A DNA stretch of 6,038 bases from CAYYKK01 sp964467935 (lineage in GTDB: Bacteria > Myxococcota_A > Polyangia > Polyangiales > Polyangiaceae). Position 1 is the first letter of the stretch, and each line of letters begins with the position of its first letter. Positions 1-5,295 of the stretch are shown piece after piece. The stretch spans positions 1 through 6,038 of the forward strand of contig CAYYKK010000392.1 of NCBI GenBank assembly GCA_964467935.1. Reading direction: 5' to 3'. The notes under the pieces were generated by a model. The model was not told the DNA's origin. It was given only the letters and a program-made list of their open reading frames with translations, and searched no databases. The position numbers were made by a program, and so were the translations under genes.

Positions 1-689
1 GCCGGAGAGAGCGCGAGGATGTCCGCAGCCGACGTGTTGGCGGGGACGACGACGACGTCGCAGCCAACGTCGACGAGGCTCCGCAGGATGTTGCGCTTCA
101 TCCCGAGATCCAGGGCCACGACGCGGGCGCCGGCGTTCTTCGAGCGCGCGAGCGTTCGATAGCCGTCGGGCGTCGGGGTCGTGAAGGGGAAGCGCTCGCG
201 ACACGTGACGCGGCCGACGAGATCGAGACCCTCCATCGGAGGGGCAGCGCGGGCGCGATCGCAGAGCTCGTCGGGCGAGAGGACGCCGATGGCGCCGTTC
301 TGCGCGCCGTGGTCGCGCAGGTGCCGCGTGAGGCGTCGCGTGTCGACGCCGGCGAGCGCCACCACGCCGTGCTCGCGCAGGTACGCGTCGAGCGCCTGCT
401 CCGCACGGTAGTTCGACGTGAGGAGGCTCGCGTTGCGGACGATGAAGCCGGCGACCTGGGGCTTGCCGGTGGACGACTCCGCGTCGACGGCGTTGGTGCC
501 GGTGTTGCCGATCTCGGGCGCCGTCATCGTCACGAGCTGTCCCGCGTAGGACGGATCGGTCAGCACCTCTTGGTAGCCGGTCATGCCGGTCGTGAAGACG
601 ACCTCGCCGATCGAAACGCCTTCGGCGCCGAAGGCCACGCCTTCGAAACGGCTGCCGTCTGCGAGGACGAGATGCGCCGGCCGCGTCAT
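1..689 (-). CDS. carA: Carbamoyl-phosphate synthase small subunit, partial (N-terminal 229 residues)
   Basis: This is the glutamine amidotransferase subunit of carbamoyl-phosphate synthetase. It releases ammonia from glutamine for the large subunit (CarB), feeding pyrimidine and arginine synthesis in the cytoplasm. The reverse strand reads without a stop from an ATG at 689-687 to the left edge. The N-terminal CPSase domain is clear: TGMTGYQEVLTDPSYAG (residues 34-50), then APEIGNTGTN (57-66), GVDTRRLTRHLRDHGAQNGAI (114-134, the stretch just before the linker). The class I amidotransferase domain begins at VVALDLGMKRNILRSL (190-205). The family is usually about 360-390 aa, so the catalytic Cys/His/Glu half lies outside the window. 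The start is well constrained: the codons just upstream are GGC, GCG and CTG, then an in-frame TAG at 701-699. The ribosome site is weak (GGCGGG just before the ATG). It is transcribed divergently from the glycosyltransferase genes and is probably functionally unrelated to them. Family assignment is secure. Confidence 0.96.
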   Translation of the reverse strand, partial: MTRPAHLVLADGSRFEGVAFGAEGVSIGEVVFTTGMTGYQEVLTDPSYAGQLVTMTAPEIGNTGTNAVDAESSTGKPQVAGFIVRNASLLTSNYRAEQALDAYLREHGVVALAGVDTRRLTRHLRDHGAQNGAIGVLSPDELCDRARAAPPMEGLDLVGRVTCRERFPFTTPTPDGYRTLARSKNAGARVVALDLGMKRNILRSLVDVGCDVVVVPANTSAADILALSP

Positions 690-702
690 GCCCGCCAGCT
701 AA

Positions 703-718
703 TCGCCTTTGGAGGCGA
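703..718 (-). repeat. Perfect 6-bp inverted repeat with 4-nt loop in the carA leader
   Basis: The arms TCGCCT (703-708) and AGGCGA (713-718) are perfect complements separated by TTGG on the plus strand. The element lies 13 nt upstream of the carA ATG, so in the carA transcript it would form a small hairpin just ahead of the ribosome-binding region if transcription starts further upstream. It could instead be a dyad operator. There is no U-tract, so it is not a terminator. The role is unknown, and chance is possible in such GC-rich DNA. Confidence 0.4.
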
Positions 719-737
719 ACGCAAGGCGCTGGCGCCT

Positions 738-755
738 CGCGCGCCCGGGCGCGCG
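738..755. repeat. Perfect 18-bp GC palindrome in the divergent intergenic region
   Basis: Positions 738-755 read CGCGCGCCCGGGCGCGCG, which equals its own reverse complement. It lies between the divergent starts of carA (689) and the first TPR glycosyltransferase (825), where a shared regulator could bind. It is directly preceded by a smaller dyad, GGCGC (725-729) / GCGCC (732-736). No poly-T tract follows on either strand and both flanking genes point away, so a terminator makes no sense here. The base composition makes GC palindromes more likely by chance, so operator function is only a suggestion. Confidence 0.4.
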
Positions 756-786
756 GGCAGGGCGAGGGAACGGAGGCGGCGCGGCA

Positions 787-797
787 CCCAACTTGGG
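787..797. repeat. Short dyad CCCAA-C-TTGGG upstream of the first glycosyltransferase gene
   Basis: Five-base arms CCCAA (787-791) and TTGGG (793-797) flank a single C. The dyad abuts the -10-like hexamer at 798-803 and lies 27 nt upstream of the ATG at 825, a position suited to an operator. It is less GC-extreme than its surroundings. It is short and could be chance. Confidence 0.25.
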
Positions 798-803
798 TAA
801 GCT
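798..803 (+). promoter_or_regulatory. Possible -10 hexamer (TAAGCT) for the first glycosyltransferase gene
   Basis: TAAGCT stands out in GC-rich DNA and matches the sigma-70 -10 consensus at only three positions (T, A and the final T). No convincing -35 is visible 16-18 bp upstream. Transcription starting about 7 nt downstream would give a leader of roughly 15 nt, which still contains the GGAG ribosome site. The same hexamer occurs at the start of the second glycosyltransferase gene (2877-2882). This is a weak call. Confidence 0.25.
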
Positions 804-816
804 GAGGAACCCGCGC

Positions 817-820
817 GGAG
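817..820 (+). promoter_or_regulatory. Shine-Dalgarno site for the first TPR glycosyltransferase
   Basis: GGAG at 817-820 lies 4 nt before the ATG at 825. The spacing is tighter than ideal but acceptable, and it supports this ATG over later in-frame starts. Confidence 0.5.
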
Positions 821-824
821 ATCG

Positions 825-2879
825 ATGAGCGACGAGCCCGAGAGCCCCCTCGACCCGACTGCGCTCGAATCCCTCCTGTCACGAGGCGAAGCGGCGGAGG
901 TCGTTCGCCGATGCGCGGCGCTCGGAGAGAGGAGCGCGGCGCTCGAGAACCTCTACGGTCGCGCGCTCGTCGCGCGGGGTGACCTGACGGGCGCCGAGGG
1001 AGCGTTCCTGCGATCGCACGCGCTCGATCCGAGCGATCCGCGTCCCCTCTCGAACCTCGGGAACCTCCTCGCGGCGCGGGGCGAGACCGAGGGCGCGCTC
1101 GCGCGCTACCGCGAGGCGCTCACGCTCCGACCGGACGCGCCGCGGACGCTCGTCAACTACGGGATCGCGCTCGCCGCAACCGGGCTTCACGCGGACGCCA
1201 AGGATGCCTTCGAGCGGGCGCTCGCGCTCGAGCCCGGGCTCGCCAACGCGAGGATCGGCCTCGCGCGGGCCGTCGGGCAGCTCGAGGGACCCGCCCAGGC
1301 GCTCGCGTCGATCGAGGCGGCGTCGCGCGCCTCTCCCGCGTCGGCGCCGTTGCTCGCGGAGCTGGGCGGCGTCCTCACGGGGCTCGGGCGACTCGACGAG
1401 GCGATCGGACCGCTCGAGCGGGCAGCGGCGGCGAGCCCGGGGGATCCGGCGATCCTCGCGACGCTCGGAGGGTGCTTGCGGCAGCGCGGCGAGCTCAGCC
1501 GCGCCGTCGGAGCGCTGCGGAGCGCGATCGAGAGGCGACCCATGGAGGCACGTTTCCACGTCTCGCTCGGGCTCGCCCTCGGGGAGCTTGGAGAGAGCCA
1601 CGCGGCGGTCGACGAGCTCGCGGTCGCCGAGCGGCTGTCGCGACACGATCCGGAGGTGGGCTCGGCGCTGCTCGCGGCGATGCTCCACGACGATCGACAG
1701 ACCGCCGCGTCGCTCGGCGCCGCGAGCCGGGCGTGGGGCGAGCGCGTGACGTCGCGCGCCCCTTCGGCCGCGCCCGGACGCGCGTCGCGCGCGGGCGATC
1801 GGCTGCGGGTGGGCTACCTCTCGGCGCACTTCCGTACCCACGTGATCATGAACTTCCTCTCGGGCGTGCTCGCCGCGCACGACCGTGAGCGCTTCGACTT
1901 CGTGCTGCTGTCCTGCGGCGAGAACGCCGACGGAGTCACCGAGCAGCTCCGGCGGGACTACCCGCTGTCGGATCTGCGCGGGCTGTCGGACGAGGCGTTC
2001 CGCGGCGCGGTGCGCGCGCTCGATCTCGACGTGCTCGTCGAGCTCGACGGGCACACGGGGAGCGCCAGCGAGACGCGCCTCGCCGCCCTCGCCACCAAGG
2101 TCGCGCCGGTGCAGGTGAGCTACCTCGGCTACCCATCGTCGACGGGGCTCGCGAGCTTCGACTACCGCCTCACCGACGAGCTCGCCGACCCGCCGGGCAG
2201 CGAAGCGGAGTTCGTCGAGCAGCTCCACCGTCTCCCGTCGTGCGCGTGGGCGTACACGCCGTTCGTCCGGCTCGATCCCGGCGAGCGCGTCCCTGGAGGG
2301 CGGGGGACGGTGTTCGGGTGCTTCAGCCGACTCGAGAAGATCGGTGAGGAGACGCTGCGCGCTTGGCGTCGCATCCTCGAGCGGTGTCCGGACGCGGCGC
2401 TCGTGCTGAAGGCGAGGGCGCTTCGAGACGAGGGCGCCCGCGCCCGCGTGCTCGGCGTGCTGGGCGCGGAGGTCTCGGCGCGCGTGGAGCTGCGCCCATG
2501 GGTGGGAACGCTCGTGGAGCATTACGAGAGCTACCGCAGCGTCGACGTGGCGCTCGACACCTTCCCCTACAACGGCACGACGACGATCTGCGACGCGCTC
2601 TTCATGGGCGTGCCGATGGTGAGCCGCTACGGCGAGACGTCGGCGTCGCGTGTGGGGCGCGCGCTCCTGACGACGGCGGGGCTCGGTCACCTCGCGGCGC
2701 CGACCTTCGACGCGTACGTCGAGCTGGCGACGACGCTCGCGAGCCCGGCGGCGCGTCCTTCTCGCGCCGAGGTGTCACGCCGCGCGAGGGGCAGCGCGCT
2801 CGGCGATCCGACGCGCCTCGCGAGGCAGCTCGAGGCCGCCTACCGGGCGATGGTCGAGCGCAAGGCGGACATCGCGTAA
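825..2879 (+). CDS. TPR-repeat O-GlcNAc transferase-like (SPINDLY/GT41) glycosyltransferase, first paralogue
   Basis: This is a predicted cytoplasmic nucleotide-sugar glycosyltransferase that modifies Ser/Thr of target proteins recruited by its TPR domain. The 684-aa product has about seven TPR units at roughly residues 40-276; the clearest are 74-106, 108-140, 176-208 and 209-241, each ending in a LxPxxP- or LEPG-like turn. A linker with SRAWGERV (301-308) follows, then the GT41 catalytic region (327-684). By alignment to human OGT from memory, H339 (RTHV) matches the H498 position, K505 (LEKIG) K842, H566 H901, and the T586-T587 plus D590 set in PYNGTTTICDAL matches T921/T922/D925. SYLGYPSSTG (432-441) and DYRLTDELADPPG (446-458) are family signatures. 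Oddities are H335 where SxDF is usual and FSRLEK instead of FNxLxK. There is no signal peptide or membrane segment. It heads a tandem pair, 9 bp before its paralogue. Family is confident; donor sugar and targets are unknown. Confidence 0.93.
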   Translation: MSDEPESPLDPTALESLLSRGEAAEVVRRCAALGERSAALENLYGRALVARGDLTGAEGAFLRSHALDPSDPRPLSNLGNLLAARGETEGALARYREALTLRPDAPRTLVNYGIALAATGLHADAKDAFERALALEPGLANARIGLARAVGQLEGPAQALASIEAASRASPASAPLLAELGGVLTGLGRLDEAIGPLERAAAASPGDPAILATLGGCLRQRGELSRAVGALRSAIERRPMEARFHVSLGLALGELGESHAAVDELAVAERLSRHDPEVGSALLAAMLHDDRQTAASLGAASRAWGERVTSRAPSAAPGRASRAGDRLRVGYLSAHFRTHVIMNFLSGVLAAHDRERFDFVLLSCGENADGVTEQLRRDYPLSDLRGLSDEAFRGAVRALDLDVLVELDGHTGSASETRLAALATKVAPVQVSYLGYPSSTGLASFDYRLTDELADPPGSEAEFVEQLHRLPSCAWAYTPFVRLDPGERVPGGRGTVFGCFSRLEKIGEETLRAWRRILERCPDAALVLKARALRDEGARARVLGVLGAEVSARVELRPWVGTLVEHYESYRSVDVALDTFPYNGTTTICDALFMGVPMVSRYGETSASRVGRALLTTAGLGHLAAPTFDAYVELATTLASPAARPSRAEVSRRARGSALGDPTRLARQLEAAYRAMVERKADIA

Positions 2880-2882
2880 GCT
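2877..2882 (+). promoter_or_regulatory. Possible -10 hexamer overlapping the stop codon, placed for a leaderless transcript
   Basis: TAAGCT begins with the TAA stop of the first glycosyltransferase gene and ends 6 nt before the GTG at 2889. If it works as a -10 element, transcription would start at or next to the GTG, giving a leaderless mRNA. This would fit the absence of a Shine-Dalgarno site before that GTG. Read-through from the upstream gene is the simpler alternative, and no clear -35 is visible. Confidence 0.2.
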
Positions 2883-2888
2883 CGGCGC

Positions 2889-5243
2889 GTGGAGAGCGGA
2901 GAGGCGCCGAACGAGGCGGCGAAGCAGGAGGCGGCGCGGCTCGTGGGCGAGGCACACGAGCTCCTGCGGACGGGAAAGACCGAGGCCGCCGAGGCCGCGG
3001 CGCGGCGCGCGACCGAGCTCGATCCGAGCTCGTCCGAGGCGGAGAACGTGCTCGGCACCGCGCTCGTGGCGCGCGGTGAGGTCGCCCGAGCGGAGCGCGC
3101 CTACCGCAGGGCGATCGAGCTCGCGCCGGGCTCGTTCAAGCCGCTCACGAACCTCGGGCACTTGCTCTCGAAGCGCGCGGATCACCGGGGCGCGGTCGAG
3201 ATGTTCGTGCGGTCGATCGCGACGAAGCCGGACGCGTGGCGAGCGCACGCGGGGCTCGGCGCCGCGCTGCTCGCGCTCGATCGAGGGGCGGAGGCTCGCG
3301 AGAGCTTCGAGCGATCGATGGCGATCGAGCCGAACCCGGGGGCCGCGCTCGGGCTCTTCGAGGTCGAGGCGCGACGCGGCGAGATCGACGAGGCGAGGTC
3401 GGCGCTCGCGCGGGCGCGCGACCTCTTCCCCGCCGATCCGCGGCTCGCCTCCGCCGAGGCCCGGCTCGCTGCGCTCTCGCGGCACCCGCCGGAGCGGCTG
3501 AGGCGTCTCTCGCGTGCGCGTGCGCTCGTCGCTGCGGGCCACGACGTCGAGGCGGCGCGCGTGCTCGAGGAGGTGCTCGGCGGGCAGCCGCGCCCCGACG
3601 ACGCGCTCTCGATCGAGGGGCGCGACTTGCTCTGGGGGTGCTACGGGCGCCTCGGCGATCGAGACGGCGTGGCGAGGACGTTCGCGCGGGCCCTCGCGCA
3701 GGGCGACGCGATCTCCGTCTTTGCGAAGGCCTCGCTGCTCGGGGGGATCGACGAGGAGGCGCGCTCGACGATCGTGCGTGGCGCCGCCGAGCGCTCCCCC
3801 GAGCGCGTGGACTTGGCGGAGGCGGCGGCGATCGACCTGCTCCGGTGTCGACAGATCGTCGCCGCCGAGGCCCACCTCGGGCGCGCCCTGGCTCGGCACC
3901 CTTCGAGCGAAGCGCTGGGCGATCTCCGCGCGTCGGTGCTCGTCCTCCTCGGGAGGCAGAGCGAGGCCGTCGCGCTCGACCGGGCTCGGCTGTCGCGACC
4001 GGGCGCGAGGCCGACGCCGAACGGCCTGCTCCGACTGCACTACGCCGAGGGGACGTCGAGGCGCGAGGTGCGCGCGCTGCACGAGCGGTGGGCCGCCGCG
4101 CTCGGGGACGTGCCCCGCTTCGAACACGCCGAAGCGAAGATGCGCGGCGATCGGCGGCTGCGCGTCGGCTACTTGTCCGGCGATCTCTACCAGCACTCGG
4201 TCGGGCGACTCCTCCTGCCTCTGCTCGTCGAGCGGGACACGGCTCGCATCGAGCTCTTCGCCTACGCGACGAACCCCAAGCGCGACGCGCTCACGCAGAG
4301 GATCGAGGCGCTGGTCGATCGCTTCCGCGGGGTGTGGACGCTCGACGACGCCGACCTCGCGCGCGCCATCCGCGACGACGATCTCGACGTCCTCGTCGAG
4401 CTCTCGGGCCACACGGCGATGAGCCGGCTCGAGGTCCTCGCGAGGAGGCCTGCACGCGTGCAAGTCAGCTACCTCGGCTACCCGGCGACGACCGGCCTCT
4501 CGGAGATCGACTACCGCATCACCGACGCCGACGCCGATCCGGAGGGCGCAGAGGAGGACTACGTCGAGAGGCTCATCCGCTTGCCTCGCACCGCCTGGTG
4601 CTTCGCGCCCGAAGGCCTGCCCGTCGCGCCCCCGCGGGGCGAGGGGCCGATCGTCTTCGGCTCGTTCAACAGCGTCGCGAAGGTGACGCCGGCGGTCGTC
4701 GCGCGGTGGGCGTCGATCGTTCGGCAGGTGCCGAGCGCGCGCCTCCTCCTCAAGTCGACCAACCTGCTCGAGCCCGCGGCGCGGGACGTCTGGAGAGGAC
4801 ACTTCGAGCGCGCTGGCTTGGAGCCCTCTCGCGTCGAGGTCCTCGGCTACGAGCCCGATCCGAGCCGGCACCTCGAGACGTACGGGCGCGTCGACGTCGC
4901 GCTCGATCCGTTCCCCTACGACGGGACGATGACGACGTGCGAAGCGCTCGCGATGGGCGTTCCCGTCGTGACGCTCGCAGGCGACAGGCACGTGTCGCGG
5001 GTGGGCGTGAGCCTGCTCTCGGCGGTGGGGCTGCGCGAGCTCGTCGCGTCGAGCCTCGACGAGTACGAGCGGATCGCCCTCGATCTGGCCACCGACCCCG
5101 CGAGGCTCGAGCGCGCCCGCGCCACGCTCCGCTCGGGCTACGCGCGCTCGGAGCTCGCGGACGCGCGCGGCTTCGCGCGAGCGTTCGAGGACGCGCTGGA
5201 GAGCGCCGCGCTCTCCGGCCCGGCGAACGCGCGCTCGAGGTGA
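2889..5243 (+). CDS. TPR-repeat O-GlcNAc transferase-like (SPINDLY/GT41) glycosyltransferase, second paralogue
   Basis: This 784-aa protein has the same architecture as its upstream neighbour and is predicted to transfer a sugar from a nucleotide donor to protein Ser/Thr in the cytoplasm. Clear TPR units lie at about residues 14-46, 50-82, 84-116 and 117-149. Residues 150-400 are helical and Ala/Arg/Leu-rich with degenerate repeats, making the superhelix longer than in the first paralogue. LHERWAAALG (397-406) is the usual family linker, followed by the GT41 region (424-770). H436 (DLYQHSVG), K598 (FNSVAKV), H661 and T682 with E685 (PYDGTMTTCEAL) match the human OGT H498, K842, H901 and T922/D925 positions, by memory alignment. 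QVSYLGYPATTG (525-536) and VPVVTLAGDRHVSRVG (691-706) are typical of bacterial members. M681 replaces a usual Thr. The GTG start lacks a good ribosome site. GTG at 2943, with AGGAGG at 2926-2931, is an alternative that would lose 18 residues. It is probably cotranscribed with the upstream gene (9-bp gap). Confidence 0.93.
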   Translation: MESGEAPNEAAKQEAARLVGEAHELLRTGKTEAAEAAARRATELDPSSSEAENVLGTALVARGEVARAERAYRRAIELAPGSFKPLTNLGHLLSKRADHRGAVEMFVRSIATKPDAWRAHAGLGAALLALDRGAEARESFERSMAIEPNPGAALGLFEVEARRGEIDEARSALARARDLFPADPRLASAEARLAALSRHPPERLRRLSRARALVAAGHDVEAARVLEEVLGGQPRPDDALSIEGRDLLWGCYGRLGDRDGVARTFARALAQGDAISVFAKASLLGGIDEEARSTIVRGAAERSPERVDLAEAAAIDLLRCRQIVAAEAHLGRALARHPSSEALGDLRASVLVLLGRQSEAVALDRARLSRPGARPTPNGLLRLHYAEGTSRREVRALHERWAAALGDVPRFEHAEAKMRGDRRLRVGYLSGDLYQHSVGRLLLPLLVERDTARIELFAYATNPKRDALTQRIEALVDRFRGVWTLDDADLARAIRDDDLDVLVELSGHTAMSRLEVLARRPARVQVSYLGYPATTGLSEIDYRITDADADPEGAEEDYVERLIRLPRTAWCFAPEGLPVAPPRGEGPIVFGSFNSVAKVTPAVVARWASIVRQVPSARLLLKSTNLLEPAARDVWRGHFERAGLEPSRVEVLGYEPDPSRHLETYGRVDVALDPFPYDGTMTTCEALAMGVPVVTLAGDRHVSRVGVSLLSAVGLRELVASSLDEYERIALDLATDPARLERARATLRSGYARSELADARGFARAFEDALESAALSGPANARSR

Positions 5244-5268
5244 CGGGGCACCGCCGAGCCTCTATCCT
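5240..5268 (+). promoter_or_regulatory. Candidate sigma-70-type promoter for the FkbM methyltransferase gene
   Basis: GTGACG (5240-5245, sharing TGAC with TTGACA) and TATCCT (5263-5268, four of six with TATAAT) are separated by exactly 17 bp. A start about 7 nt downstream would give a leader of about 20 nt containing the ribosome site. The -35 overlaps the TGA stop of the upstream glycosyltransferase gene. It would let the methyltransferase be expressed independently as well as by read-through. The spacing is good and the hexamers are moderate. Confidence 0.4.
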
Positions 5269-5276
5269 CCGACGCC

Positions 5277-5286
5277 GGAGAGAGGA
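5277..5286 (+). promoter_or_regulatory. Purine-rich Shine-Dalgarno site for the FkbM methyltransferase gene
   Basis: GGAGAGAGGA at 5277-5286 ends 9 nt before the ATG at 5296, a good ribosome site that fixes this start. The first GGAG is also the 3' arm of a small hairpin, CTCCG (5267-5271) / CGGAG (5276-5280). Confidence 0.65.
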
Positions 5287-5295
5287 CCGGCCTCG

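Noticed and set aside
738..755. The GC palindrome as a transcription terminator
   Set aside because: The flanking genes diverge, so no transcript would need to end here, and there is no T-tract on either strand.
309..800. A 163-codon plus-strand open frame opposite carA and running into the intergenic region
   Set aside because: It is antisense to the conserved carA N-terminus and its product resembles no family. It also runs through the palindromic region, so it is not credible as a gene.
879..2690. A 603-codon open frame antisense to the first glycosyltransferase gene
   Set aside because: Its translation is Arg/Glu/Ala-rich low-complexity sequence with no recognisable domain. It mirrors the codon bias of the real gene; high GC at third positions removes stops from the antisense frame.
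2118..4483. A 17-nt identical repeat (2118-2134 and 4467-4483) as a mobile or recombination element
   Set aside because: Both copies encode the same conserved SYLGYP motif in the same frame of the two paralogues. The identity comes from homology and shared codon bias.
2775..4991. A 738-codon open frame antisense to the second glycosyltransferase gene
   Set aside because: Same compositional shadow. The sense strand encodes clear GT41 motifs over the same span, while the antisense product shows only Arg-rich filler.
5244..5295. A rho-independent terminator between the second glycosyltransferase and the methyltransferase
   Set aside because: The only hairpin has 5-bp arms and is followed by a purine-rich ribosome site instead of a T-run.
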